A DNA stretch of 64,000 nt from the NCBI GenBank assembly GCA_947445115.1, contig CANFCG010000008.1, positions 21,289 through 85,288 on the forward strand, written 5' to 3'. The translations under genes and the position numbers were made by a program. Shown piece after piece: positions 54,699-62,863 of this stretch; positions within the stretch are counted from its first letter, which is position 1, and the number at the start of each line of letters is the position of its first letter. The stretch is from Comamonadaceae bacterium. Lineage in GTDB: Bacteria; Pseudomonadota; Gammaproteobacteria; Burkholderiales; Burkholderiaceae_C. The notes under the pieces are model-generated. The model was not told where the DNA came from, did no database searches, and saw only the letters and a program-made list of their open reading frames with translations.

Positions 54699-55007
54699 AT
54701 GAACCTTCATACTGCACGCAGTTTCACCTCTGCCGCTTTTGTTGCGCTTAGCTTGACGCTGTCTTCGGGTGGTGTCTTGGCTATGCAGATATTTGTTAAA
54801 ACGATCACCGGAAAAAAAATTGTCATTGATGTTCAGCCTAGCGATACTATTGAAGGGATTAAAGTGAAAGTACAAGACAAGGAAGGTAATCCACCCGACA
54901 CCCAAAGACTTATTTTTAATGGGAAGCAGCTTGAAGATAATCGTACGGTGGCCGATTACAACATCCTAAAAGAAAGCACACTTCACTTGATGATTCTTCG
55001 TAAGTAG
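54699..55007 (+). CDS. exported ubiquitin (Sec signal peptide plus ubiquitin lacking Gly-Gly)
   Basis: The 102-aa protein has residues 1-28 as a Sec signal peptide (basic/polar start, hydrophobic core FVALSLTL, cleavage site VLA). It is joined exactly to Met1 of a ubiquitin of 74 residues. By hand alignment 52 of 74 positions equal human ubiquitin with no gap. Lys6, 11, 27, 29, 33, 48 and 63 are all kept, as are Ile44, His68, Tyr59, Pro37-Pro38 and the KESTLHL strand. Leu8 is Ile and Val70 is Met. The tail ends LRK, so Arg-Gly-Gly needed for E1 activation is absent. GC of the ubiquitin part is about 38% by my count, below its neighbours. GGAG lies 8 bases before ATG 54699. Bacteroides fragilis has a comparable exported, GG-less ubiquitin. 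No E1, E2, E3 or protease gene is nearby. Confidence 0.95.
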   Translation: MNLHTARSFTSAAFVALSLTLSSGGVLAMQIFVKTITGKKIVIDVQPSDTIEGIKVKVQDKEGNPPDTQRLIFNGKQLEDNRTVADYNILKESTLHLMILRK

Positions 55008-55021
55008 AGTGCAATAGTCCA

Positions 55022-55288
55022 TCACGCGCCCAAAATCTTCCCAAGCGAGAGGTGGTCTCGCACTAGCTTGTCAACACGCCCCAGGCTTTTGAGTCATGCT
55101 AAAACATCAGCGTCAATAAAAGCGTCACCCCTGCCATTTGTTAATTCGCTAGTTAATGTCTTAGGAATGTCCGAGTAGTCAATTTCCGCGTTGGGAATTT
55201 ATTCCAGCGCAGCCAACTCGGTAACTTGCATGGGGGCGGTCTTGATGCGAGTGAACCTGGCGACCTTGGTGAGGGCTGTTTTTTTCAT
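55022..55288 (-). pseudogene. BrnA/COG3514-type antitoxin, broken by two stop codons
   Basis: A single frame from ATG 55288 to TGA 55022 (89 codons) is interrupted by TAA near codon 30 and TGA near codon 65. The text resembles COG3514/BrnA antitoxins: MKKTALTK start, LAALE-stop-IPNAEIDYSDIP, then IDADVLA-stop-LKS, where family members have a Trp at the second stop position (TGG to TGA), and a final RVDKLVRDHL like the TRINxxLR helix. No toxin gene is adjacent. This accounts for most of the 310-bp gap between the ubiquitin gene and the thiolase. Confidence 0.6.
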
Positions 55289-55316
55289 AAATTCGATTCG
55301 CAATCAAAAACGAATC

Positions 55317-56534
55317 CTAAACCCTCTCAACAATAGTCGCAATCCCCATACCCGCACCCACGCACAGCGTCGCCATGCCGTAGCGCAGTTTGCGGCGGTG
55401 CAGCTCGTCAATCAGCGTGCCCAAAATCATCGCGCCTGTGGCGCCCAGCGGATGCCCCATTGCAATTGCCCCGCCGTTGACGTTGACATTGTCGTGTGGC
55501 ACGTTCATCTCTTTCATAAAGCGCATGGCGACTGCTGCAAAGGCTTCGTTGATCTCAATCAGGTCGATTTGATCCATCGTCATCCCTGCTTTGGCAAGTG
55601 CTTTGCGCGCCGCAGGCATAGGCCCTGTCAGCATGATGGTGGGGTCTGCACCCGATAGTGCTGCCGAGACGATACGGGCTCTAGGCACGAGTTTATGTGC
55701 CTTGCCAGCCGATTCACTGCCAATTAACACCGCCGCTGCGCCGTCCACAATGCCCGACGAATTGCCCGCGTGGTGCACGTGAAGGATACGCGCCACTTCT
55801 GGATAACGCGCCAGCGCCACAGCATCAAATCCGGCTGCGCCCATTTGCTCAAACGCAGGACGCAACGCGGCAAGGCCTTCTAGCGTGGTCTGGGGTTTGA
55901 TGAATTCGTCCGCGTCCAAAAGCACAAGACCCTGCGCATCTTTCACAGGCACGATGGATTGTTTGAAGTAGCCCGCATCCCGCGCAGCCGCCGCTCTGCG
56001 CTGGGACTCTAGCGCGTAGGCGTCCACGTCGGTGCGGCTAAAGCCTTCGATGGTGGCAATCAAGTCTGCGCCAATGCCTTGCGGCACAAAGTGCACTGCG
56101 CGGCTGGTCTCGGGGTCTTCAAACCAAGCGCCGCCATCTGAGCCAATGGGCACACGGCTCATGGACTCCACACCGCCTGCCACCACCAAGTCTTCCCAGC
56201 CCGAGCGTACCTTTTGCGCCGCCATGTTGACGGCCTCTAAACCCGATGCGCAAAAACGATTGATTTGCACGCCCGAAGCGCGGAAGTCCCAGCCCGCCTT
56301 GAGCGCCGCAATTTTTGCAATCACCGAGCCTTGTTCGCCTACAGGCGACACCACGCCCATCACCACATCGTCTACAGCGGCGGTGTCAAAGTCGCTGCGA
56401 CGCTGTAGTTCAGTCAAAACACCCGTCAACAAATTGATGGGCATGACCTCGTGCAAACTGCCGTCCTTCTTGCCTTTGCCACGCGGCGTGCGAATCGCGT
56501 CATAAATAAATGCTTCGGTGTGTTGCCTGGTCAT
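55317..56534 (-). CDS. acetyl-CoA C-acyltransferase (thiolase)
   Basis: The 405-aa thiolase has the acylated Cys in [13 protein letters not shown] near residue 94, [18 protein letters not shown] with the catalytic His, and the second Cys in [11 protein letters not shown] near the C-terminus. It cleaves 3-oxoacyl-CoA to acetyl-CoA and a shortened acyl-CoA (or condenses in reverse). It diverges from the acyl-CoA dehydrogenase gene with about 50 bp between, which together form a beta-oxidation pair. Confidence 0.94.
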   Translation of the reverse strand: MTRQHTEAFIYDAIRTPRGKGKKDGSLHEVMPINLLTGVLTELQRRSDFDTAAVDDVVMGVVSPVGEQGSVIAKIAALKAGWDFRASGVQINRFCASGLEAVNMAAQKVRSGWEDLVVAGGVESMSRVPIGSDGGAWFEDPETSRAVHFVPQGIGADLIATIEGFSRTDVDAYALESQRRAAAARDAGYFKQSIVPVKDAQGLVLLDADEFIKPQTTLEGLAALRPAFEQMGAAGFDAVALARYPEVARILHVHHAGNSSGIVDGAAAVLIGSESAGKAHKLVPRARIVSAALSGADPTIMLTGPMPAARKALAKAGMTMDQIDLIEINEAFAAVAMRFMKEMNVPHDNVNVNGGAIAMGHPLGATGAMILGTLIDELHRRKLRYGMATLCVGAGMGIATIVERV

Positions 56535-56585
56535 TGAGTGTTCTCCCTAGTGCTATTTGATTGGAAATGAGTATATTGATCCAAT

Positions 56586-57743
56586 ATGATCCCACGCACC
56601 TTATTTACCCGAGATCACGAGTCCTACCGCGACTCGTTCTGCCGCTTCTTGGCTAAAGAAGTCGCGCCTTTTCATGCCCAGTGGGAGGAGCAAGGGCATG
56701 TTGATCGCGAGGTCTGGCGCAAGGCCGGCGCGAATGGTTTTTTGTGCATGTCGATGCCCGAGTCATATGGCGGTTCCGAGGCTGACAAGCTATACAGCAT
56801 CATTCAAACGGAAGAGTTGGCGCGAGGCGGTTTTAGTGGCATTGGCTTTGGGCTGCACAACGAAGTCGTCGCGCCTTACATCTTGCGTTATGGCACTGAT
56901 GCGCAAAAGACGCAGTACTTACCGCGCATGGCCAGTGGTGAGATGATGGGTGCGATTGCGATGACTGAGCCCTCGGCGGGCAGCGATTTGCAAGGCATTA
57001 AAACGACCGCACTCAAGCAATCTGACGGTACGTATCTGTTAAATGGCAGCAAGACTTTCATCACCAACGGCCGGCTATCGGACGTGGTTATCGTGGTGGC
57101 AAAAACCAATCCAGCGCTAGGCGGCAAGGGCACGAGCTTGTTGATGCTGGAGACGGGCACGGCAGGCTATGAAAAAGGAAAGCCTCTTAAAAAATTAGGG
57201 CTGAGAGCGCAAGACACTTGCGAGCTCTTTTTTAACAACGTGAGATTGCCAGCAGATGCTGTGCTGGGCGGCGAGGCACACGAGAATAAAGGCTTTGTCT
57301 GTCTGATGCAGCAGCTACCGTGGGAGCGTTTACTCATAGCCATTGGCGCAGTCGCCGCGTCAGAGGCGGCCCTTGATTGGACGATCGCCTATGTGCAAGA
57401 GCGCAAGGTATTTGGACAAGCCTTATCAAGCTTTCAAAACACGCGCTATAAGCTTGCCGAGCTGCAAACTGAAGTGCAAGTGGCGCGTGTGTTTGTCGAT
57501 AAATGTGCCGAGCTACTGCTCGAGGATAAATTGGACACGCAAACTGCCAGCATGGCAAAGTACTGGACGACCGATTTGCAAGGCAAGGTCATGGACGAGT
57601 GCCTGCAACTGCACGGCGGCAATGGCTTTATGTGGGAGTACCCGATTGTCAGAGCCTACGCCGATGCACGCGTGCAGCGCATTTATGGCGGCACTAACGA
57701 AATTATGAAAGAGGTGATTTCGCGCGGGATGGGGCTGAAGTAA
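56586..57743 (+). CDS. acyl-CoA dehydrogenase
   Basis: The 385-aa enzyme has AIAMTEPSAGSDLQGI near residue 130, KTFITNGRLSDVVIV, the C-terminal LQLHGGNGFMWEYP, and the base-region YGGTNEIMKEVISRGMGL. It resembles long-chain / isovaleryl-type bacterial ACADs and would feed electrons to ETF. It converges with the dienelactone hydrolase gene with 3 bases between stops. Confidence 0.94.
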   Translation: MIPRTLFTRDHESYRDSFCRFLAKEVAPFHAQWEEQGHVDREVWRKAGANGFLCMSMPESYGGSEADKLYSIIQTEELARGGFSGIGFGLHNEVVAPYILRYGTDAQKTQYLPRMASGEMMGAIAMTEPSAGSDLQGIKTTALKQSDGTYLLNGSKTFITNGRLSDVVIVVAKTNPALGGKGTSLLMLETGTAGYEKGKPLKKLGLRAQDTCELFFNNVRLPADAVLGGEAHENKGFVCLMQQLPWERLLIAIGAVAASEAALDWTIAYVQERKVFGQALSSFQNTRYKLAELQTEVQVARVFVDKCAELLLEDKLDTQTASMAKYWTTDLQGKVMDECLQLHGGNGFMWEYPIVRAYADARVQRIYGGTNEIMKEVISRGMGLK

Positions 57744-57746
57744 ATC

Positions 57747-58475
57747 CTACCCCAGTGTCCGCTTCCACAGCGAAAACAAGCGCTCCCAATGCCGTTCTGC
57801 TGCCGCTTGGTTATAGATCGGGCGCTTGGGGAACGCAAAGCCGTGTTCGCAACCACCGTACCACTCGATGCGGTGCGGCGTGCCATCTTTTGTAAGTTTG
57901 TCTTCAACCAATTTGATCTCGGCTGGTGACGCCCATTTGTCGATTTCGGCGCAGGCGATATAGGTTTCGCATTGAATGGGCGCGGCCATCTGGTGCGGCG
58001 AATCGGGCTGGTCGGTCACCATACGGGCAGGGTAAATGGCGGCAATGGATTTGAAGCGATCTGGATAGGTCGCAGCGGCTGCAAATACAAACGGACCGCT
58101 CATGCAATAGCCCAGACCTGAGATGCGCGCCCTATCTGCTTCTGGCTGCGCATCTAAAAACTTGAGCATCGCGGCAGTGTCAGCGGTGATGAGCGCGTTG
58201 GAGATCGAGCCCATGTACCCGAACATTTCAGCCATCGCAGGCTCGGTACGTTCTTTGAGGAAATAGTCGCGAGAAGTGCGGTAATACAAATTGGGTAACA
58301 CCACGTAGTAGCCCACAGCGGCAATGCGCCGCGCCATATCCCGCAGTTCTTCGCGGTAGCCAGGCGCATCCATATAAAACAGCACCACAGGGTGCGGGCC
58401 GCCTTCATCTGGATAAACCACGAAGCTGTTCATCGCGCCGTCGGCTGTGGGAATGTCTAAGTGTTTTTCGATCAT
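57747..58475 (-). CDS. dienelactone hydrolase family protein
   Basis: The 242-aa alpha/beta hydrolase has the DLH-type Cys nucleophile in GLGYCMSGPFVF near residue 121, an acidic residue in CAEIDKWASP and the His in GCEHGFAFPKRPIYN near 210. Family members hydrolyse dienelactone or related esters in aromatic breakdown; many relatives have other ester substrates. It diverges from the small acetyltransferase gene. Confidence 0.9.
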   Translation of the reverse strand: MIEKHLDIPTADGAMNSFVVYPDEGGPHPVVLFYMDAPGYREELRDMARRIAAVGYYVVLPNLYYRTSRDYFLKERTEPAMAEMFGYMGSISNALITADTAAMLKFLDAQPEADRARISGLGYCMSGPFVFAAAATYPDRFKSIAAIYPARMVTDQPDSPHQMAAPIQCETYIACAEIDKWASPAEIKLVEDKLTKDGTPHRIEWYGGCEHGFAFPKRPIYNQAAAERHWERLFSLWKRTLG

Positions 58476-58514
58476 GAAATGTCCTTATGGGTTGAAGCAT
58501 TTATTATCGAGTGC

Positions 58515-58796
58515 ATGACTACCTCCAATCGCCCCTTTCATCACCTGCCAGACAAATCACAATTCACGCTGGATTGGGATGGACACACCGCATGGGTGGA
58601 CTACGACGCTAGAGGCAGTGTATGGTATCTCTTGCACGCCGAAGTGCCTGCAGCCCTTCGTGGACAAGGCGTGGGGCAGGTCTTGGTTGAAAAAACGTAT
58701 GCATACCTGCGTGAGCATGAAATCCAATCTGTGCCCGTTTGTTCGTATATTCAAGCGCTGGTTAAGCGTCATGAATTCTCGTCTGCACGGGAATGA
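58515..58796 (+). CDS. COG2388 GNAT-like small acetyltransferase, C-terminus supplied by a repeat
   Basis: The 93-aa short GNAT protein has the acetyl-CoA loop LRGQGVGQVLVEK near residue 52 and the PVCSYIQALVKRH segment near the end, as in COG2388 (YjdJ-like) proteins. The last nine residues (HEFSSARE and stop) are encoded by a REP-like element (58766-58799) and differ from the family, so the natural C-terminus may have been replaced. The substrate is unknown. Confidence 0.8.
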   Translation: MTTSNRPFHHLPDKSQFTLDWDGHTAWVDYDARGSVWYLLHAEVPAALRGQGVGQVLVEKTYAYLREHEIQSVPVCSYIQALVKRHEFSSARE

Positions 58797-58799
58797 CGA
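58766..58799. repeat. REP-like imperfect inverted repeat overlapping a gene end
   Basis: CGTCAT-GAATTCTCGT-CTGC-ACGGGAATGACG forms an imperfect inverted repeat of the TGGATTCCCG...CGGGAATGACG type common between proteobacterial genes. It overlaps the last codons and the TGA of the acetyltransferase gene. It is related in pattern to the hairpin at 30234-30254. Confidence 0.6.
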
Positions 58800-58820
58800 A
58801 TCCTTTTTAGAAAGCAGAAC

Positions 58821-59396
58821 ATGACTCAACTACTCGGAGTTCAAACCGCCAAAGCCACACCCATGCCGATGGAGGGCAAACGCGTGATGACGGCGATTCG
58901 TAAAACGGCGAGGCTTGGTGATGTGGCGGTTGTACCGATGGGCTTAGCGGGCGACGAGCAAGCCAATCCGGATGTACACGGCGGCCTTTCAAAAGCGATT
59001 TACGCCTATCCATCCGAGCACTATGAGTTCTGGCGAAAAGCTAGGCTGGATAAAGGCTTGGGGCTCATTGATGACACGCTTCCCTTTGGCTCAATGGGCG
59101 AAAACCTGACGCTCTTTGGCTTGTTAGAAAACCAAGTGTGGGTAGGCGATGTGCTGGAATTTCCGAATTGCACACTGCGTGTCACCGACCCGCGTGAGCC
59201 GTGTTTTAAGTTCAACGCCACCATGGGATTCAACACCGCAGCCAAGGCGATGGCGCAAAGCGGTTTTTGTGGCTTCTATCTTGCCGTGGACAAAGCAGGA
59301 ACGATTGCCGCAGGCGAATCTTTCAAACTCATAGCCGGCTCACGGCAAATGAGCATTCCGTCTAGCTTCGCGCGCAAGATGAGGCGGCTGTCTTAG
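58821..59396 (+). CDS. MOSC-domain protein (YiiM-like)
   Basis: The 191-aa protein has the MOSC signature: HGGLSKAIYAYPSEHYEFW, SMGENLTLFGL, VGDVLEF and the conserved cysteine in DPREPCFKF near residue 134. MOSC domains handle sulfur in molybdenum-cofactor chemistry; E. coli YiiM reduces N-hydroxylated purines. The C-terminal helix region is present. It is likely co-transcribed with the small acetyltransferase gene. Confidence 0.88.
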   Translation: MTQLLGVQTAKATPMPMEGKRVMTAIRKTARLGDVAVVPMGLAGDEQANPDVHGGLSKAIYAYPSEHYEFWRKARLDKGLGLIDDTLPFGSMGENLTLFGLLENQVWVGDVLEFPNCTLRVTDPREPCFKFNATMGFNTAAKAMAQSGFCGFYLAVDKAGTIAAGESFKLIAGSRQMSIPSSFARKMRRLS

Positions 59397-59406
59397 CGCC
59401 AATTTG

Positions 59407-59985
59407 ATGAAGCTGCCGCAATTACTGAAAGAGGTGCGCAGTTGTACCGCTTGCGCGGCGCACTTACCGCAGGGCGTGCGCCCTGTGTTGCAAGTCAGTT
59501 CAAACGCCCGAATCTTGATCGTCGGCCAAGCGCCAGGACGCAAGGTGCATGAGAGTGGTGTGCCGTTTGATGATGCTAGTGGAGAGCGACTCCGTGCTTG
59601 GATGGGCGTGACGCGTGAGCAGTTTTATGACGCGAGCATCACCGCGATTTTGCCCATGGGCTTTTGCTACCCAGGCACAGGCAAATCGGGCGACCTACCG
59701 CCGCGCAAAGAATGCGCGCCGCTGTGGCGTGAGCAGCTACTTGCCGCCATGCCGAACATTCAACTCACGCTAGTGATTGGTCAGTACGCGATGGACTGGC
59801 ACATGAAGGAGTCGCAAGCCAGCACGCTGACTGAGACGGTAAAAGGATGGCGTGACCATCATTCCAGCGTGTTGCCGCTACCGCATCCCAGCCCGCGTAA
59901 CAACATCTGGCTCAAAGCCAATCCTTGGTTTGTAGCGGACGTAGTGCCTGCTCTGCAAAAACGCGTGGCGAGGCTGTTAGGTTAA
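59407..59985 (+). CDS. uracil-DNA glycosylase superfamily protein
   Basis: The 192-aa protein has the UDG-fold motifs VGQAPGRKVHESGVPFDDASG (motif 1, about residues 38-58) and LPHPSPRNNIWL (motif 2, about 158-169). Paired cysteines near the start (CTACAAH) recall family 4 enzymes, but the rest of their iron-sulfur ligand set is not evident. Base-excision activity is likely but unproven for this branch. It overlaps the convergent tarD stop by four bases. An in-frame TTG at 59404 is an alternative start. Confidence 0.85.
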   Translation: MKLPQLLKEVRSCTACAAHLPQGVRPVLQVSSNARILIVGQAPGRKVHESGVPFDDASGERLRAWMGVTREQFYDASITAILPMGFCYPGTGKSGDLPPRKECAPLWREQLLAAMPNIQLTLVIGQYAMDWHMKESQASTLTETVKGWRDHHSSVLPLPHPSPRNNIWLKANPWFVADVVPALQKRVARLLG

Positions 59986-61160
59986 ACCCCCGACAGCGCC
60001 CGCATCTCAGCGTACAAATCCGCCTTGCCTTCAAAGCCAATACCCGCGAGGCTTGGCAGTATGACGTAGCCGTTGTCGACTTTGACGCCATCAGGGAATC
60101 CGCCGTAGGGTTGGAACAGATCTGGGTACGACTCGTTGCCGCCAAGCCCAAGCCCTGCCGCTATGGCGAGCGACATTTGATGGCCGCCGTGCGGAACGCA
60201 GCGCGTTGGTGACCAGCCGTATTCTTTAAGCATGTCCAGCGTGCGCAGATATTCAACAAGGCCGTAGCTGAGGGCGCAATCAAATTGCAGATAGTCGCGG
60301 TCTTTGCGCATGCCACCGTGGCGGATCAAATTGCGGGCGTCTTGCATGGAAAATAAATTCTCACCTGTCGCGAGTGACCCGCTGTAAGCCTCGCCCAGCT
60401 TGGCTTGCAGCTCATAGTCGAGTGGGTCACCCGCTTCTTCGTACCAAAAAAGTGGGTACGCGGATAGCGCTTTGCCGTAGTCGATTGCCGTCTTCAAATC
60501 GAATCTGCCATTCGCATCGACCGCCAGTTGCTGGCCTGGTGAGAGCATCTTCAGCACAGCTTCAATACGCGCGCAATCTTCAGCTAGCGGTGCGCCACCA
60601 ATTTTCATTTTGACGACCGAGTAGCCACGATCAAGATAGCTTTGCATCTCGTCCTTAAGGCCTTGAATGCCCTTGGTCGGTTGGTAGTAACCACCCGCCG
60701 CATAGACGAACACGCGTGGGTTGGATTTGCCATTTCCATACTTTTGCGCCAGCATGTCGTGTAGCGGCATGTCGGCAATCTTCGCCACCGCATCCCAGAC
60801 CGCCATGTCAATCGTGCCCACCGCAACCGAGCGTTCGCCGTGTCCGCCTGGCTTTTCGTTGGTCATCATGCAGACCCAAATTTTGTGTGGATCGAGGTTA
60901 TCGCCTGCGTCGTTCAAAAGACTTTTTGGGTTGTTGTTGGATGCTTCGATCACACGCGGAATAAAGCGCTCACGCATCAATTGTCCTTGGCCGTAGCGCC
61001 CGTTGGAATTGAAGCCGTAACCAATGACGGGTTTGCCATGGCGCACCACGTCCGTGACCACAGCAACAAGGCTGAGCGTCATTTTGGAGAAGTCGATATA
61101 GGCGTTGCGGATGTCCGATTTGATGGGACGAGTGGATTCGAGAATGGCTGTGATTTTCAT
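59982..61160 (-). CDS. tarD: D(-)-tartrate dehydratase (enolase superfamily)
   Basis: The 392-aa enzyme is very close in length and text to Bradyrhizobium TarD: IRNAYIDFSKM, VGYGFNSNGRYGQG-like segment, INEKPGGHGERSVAVGTIDMA region, the Lys of VKMKIGG near residue 184, metal ligands in LAVDANGRFD, YEEAGDPLDY and ATGENLFS, and the catalytic His in PHGGHQMSL near 324. It dehydrates D-tartrate to oxaloacetate with Mg2+. It is the last gene of a four-gene minus-strand cluster with SDR, Bug receptor and DapA-like genes. Confidence 0.9.
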   Translation of the reverse strand: MKITAILESTRPIKSDIRNAYIDFSKMTLSLVAVVTDVVRHGKPVIGYGFNSNGRYGQGQLMRERFIPRVIEASNNNPKSLLNDAGDNLDPHKIWVCMMTNEKPGGHGERSVAVGTIDMAVWDAVAKIADMPLHDMLAQKYGNGKSNPRVFVYAAGGYYQPTKGIQGLKDEMQSYLDRGYSVVKMKIGGAPLAEDCARIEAVLKMLSPGQQLAVDANGRFDLKTAIDYGKALSAYPLFWYEEAGDPLDYELQAKLGEAYSGSLATGENLFSMQDARNLIRHGGMRKDRDYLQFDCALSYGLVEYLRTLDMLKEYGWSPTRCVPHGGHQMSLAIAAGLGLGGNESYPDLFQPYGGFPDGVKVDNGYVILPSLAGIGFEGKADLYAEMRALSGV

Positions 61161-61187
61161 GATGATTTTTTTGGTTAAAGCTATGTA

Positions 61188-61880
61188 TTACAAAGACGAG
61201 CCACCGCAAATTTGCAGGTTTTGCCCTGTGATGGCAGCGGCTTCGTACGAGAGTAAATAAGCGATGAGCGATGCCACTTCTGCAGGTTCGATGTAGCGAC
61301 CAATGGGCGGCAGTTTGGGCGCGCTACTTGTTCGTGATGGGTGAGCCAGCATCGCCGTTTGCGTAGCAGCAGGAGACACAACATTCACCGTCACGCCATG
61401 CGGCGCAAGCTCTGCCGCCCAGCTGCGCGAGAGTGCAATCAGCGCGGCCTTGGCAGCGGCATACTGACTGCGAAGCGCCATGCCGTTTGCCACGCGGCTA
61501 CCCAGCATGACGATGCGGCCGTGTTTGGCTGCTTGCATGGATGGCGTGAGCGCTTGCGCAATTTGCGTTGCCACTTCGACATGCAAGCGCCACATGGCTG
61601 CGCCGTCTACTACTTTTAAGTCGGCGAGCGAGCCCGTGTACATCTGCCCAGCGGCATGAATAAATGCTCCGAAAGCCCCACCCGCTGTGGCTTGCAGCAG
61701 GGCCGATAACGCGGATGTGTCCATTAAATCAATCGCGACGGATTCAAAATTCGCGTGCTCGATTTGCGCCACGTCTCTATCCCAACCTGCTACATGCCAG
61801 CCGTTATCTAACAAATGCTTGGCAGTTGCCAGCCCAATGCCTGAGCTGCTGCCCGTCACGATTGCCGTTTTATTCAGCAC
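61188..61880 (-). CDS. SDR-family oxidoreductase
   Basis: The 230-aa short-chain dehydrogenase has TGSSSGIGLATA, an HAAG motif (AFIHAAGQMY) in place of NNAG, catalytic Ser in VMLGSRV, YAAAKAAL with Tyr and Lys, and VSPAATQTAM. It would oxidise a hydroxy-acid or sugar-acid intermediate. Its start overlaps the end of the Bug gene by 11 bases. Confidence 0.9.
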   Translation of the reverse strand: MLNKTAIVTGSSSGIGLATAKHLLDNGWHVAGWDRDVAQIEHANFESVAIDLMDTSALSALLQATAGGAFGAFIHAAGQMYTGSLADLKVVDGAAMWRLHVEVATQIAQALTPSMQAAKHGRIVMLGSRVANGMALRSQYAAAKAALIALSRSWAAELAPHGVTVNVVSPAATQTAMLAHPSRTSSAPKLPPIGRYIEPAEVASLIAYLLSYEAAAITGQNLQICGGSSL

Positions 61881-62853
61881 GGATGCCGCCTTCAGTAATA
61901 ATTTTTTGCGATTGCGCCATATCGTTCTTTTGGAACTTGGCGAAATCGTCGATCGATCCGCCGCCCACTAAAAGCCCATTACCAATCAGCTTCTCGCGCA
62001 TCTCACCCGCCAGCGCTTTATTGATTTCAAAGTTAAGTTTTTGCGCAATATCGGCAGGCAACTTAGTAGGTCCCCAGACGGCGTACCAGCTGTAGAACTC
62101 ATAGCCAGCAAGGCTTTCAGCCACGGTGGGCACTTCGGCAAGCGTGGAGACACGATTGCTGGACGTGACCGCCAGCACCTTCAACATGCCTTGTTTGTAG
62201 TAATTGAATGAACCCAAAATCGGATCAACAAAGCCGCTAATTTGCCCGCCAATTAAATCTTGAAACGCAGGCGCTGTGCCTTTGTAGGGGACGATCAAAA
62301 AATCCAGTTTGGCTGAGCGGCGCAACAGCTCGGTCGATAAATGCCCTGCCGATCCCGTCGAGCCAATCGCGAACGAGAGCTTGCCAGGATTGGCTTTGGC
62401 ATAAGCGACCAGTCCTTTGATGTCGTTAAACGGCAAGTTCTTATTGACGGCAACCGACAGCGGTGCTTTAGCCACCAAGGCCACGGGCGAAAAGTCGCGC
62501 ACCACGTCATACGGCGGTGCTTTGACCGTCATGGGCGCTGTCGTAAAAGTCGAAGCGTTAAAGAGCAGCGTATAGCCGTCCGCTGACGCTTTTGCCACCG
62601 CATCGCCGCCAATAAAACCATTGCCGCCGGGCTTGTTTTCCACGACAAAGCTTTGCCCTGTTTGCTCGGATAACTTTTGCGCCAGCATCCTGCCCACGGT
62701 GTCTAACGTGCCGCCAGGTGGAAACGGAATGATGAATTTGACGGTGCGATTAGGCCATGCGGATGTGGTCTGCGCGTAGGCGGATATGCCCTGCAGGCCA
62801 AGCGTAGCAAGGGCTGTAGCAAGAGCGATTTTGAAAAATGATTGGCGTTTCAT
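61870..62853 (-). CDS. Bug-type periplasmic receptor of the tartrate cluster
   Basis: The 327-aa TctC-family receptor has a signal peptide ending SAYAQ, then WPNRTVKFIIPFPPGGTLD, ENKPGGNGFIGGDAVAK and VPYKGTAPAFQDLIGGQIS. Linked with tarD, a dehydrogenase and an aldolase-type gene, it likely binds tartrate or a similar dicarboxylate or sugar acid. Again no tctAB is nearby. Confidence 0.9.
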   Translation of the reverse strand: MKRQSFFKIALATALATLGLQGISAYAQTTSAWPNRTVKFIIPFPPGGTLDTVGRMLAQKLSEQTGQSFVVENKPGGNGFIGGDAVAKASADGYTLLFNASTFTTAPMTVKAPPYDVVRDFSPVALVAKAPLSVAVNKNLPFNDIKGLVAYAKANPGKLSFAIGSTGSAGHLSTELLRRSAKLDFLIVPYKGTAPAFQDLIGGQISGFVDPILGSFNYYKQGMLKVLAVTSSNRVSTLAEVPTVAESLAGYEFYSWYAVWGPTKLPADIAQKLNFEINKALAGEMREKLIGNGLLVGGGSIDDFAKFQKNDMAQSQKIITEGGIRAE

Positions 62854-62863
62854 GATTTCTTCC

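Noticed and set aside
54496..54702. 68-aa open frame between the truncated transporter and the ubiquitin gene
   Set aside because: It overlaps the transporter end, has no ribosome site, no recognisable family text, and its codon use looks random; treated as non-coding leader.
54627..54905. 92-aa minus-strand frame across the ubiquitin gene
   Set aside because: Antisense shadow of a clear gene with no family similarity.
54699..55007. Idea that the ubiquitin is eukaryotic contamination
   Set aside because: It carries a bacterial Sec signal peptide joined exactly at Met1, a Shine-Dalgarno site, a single-copy intronless frame, and bacterial genes on both sides; a chimera would not supply these. 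Coverage data would still be worth seeing.
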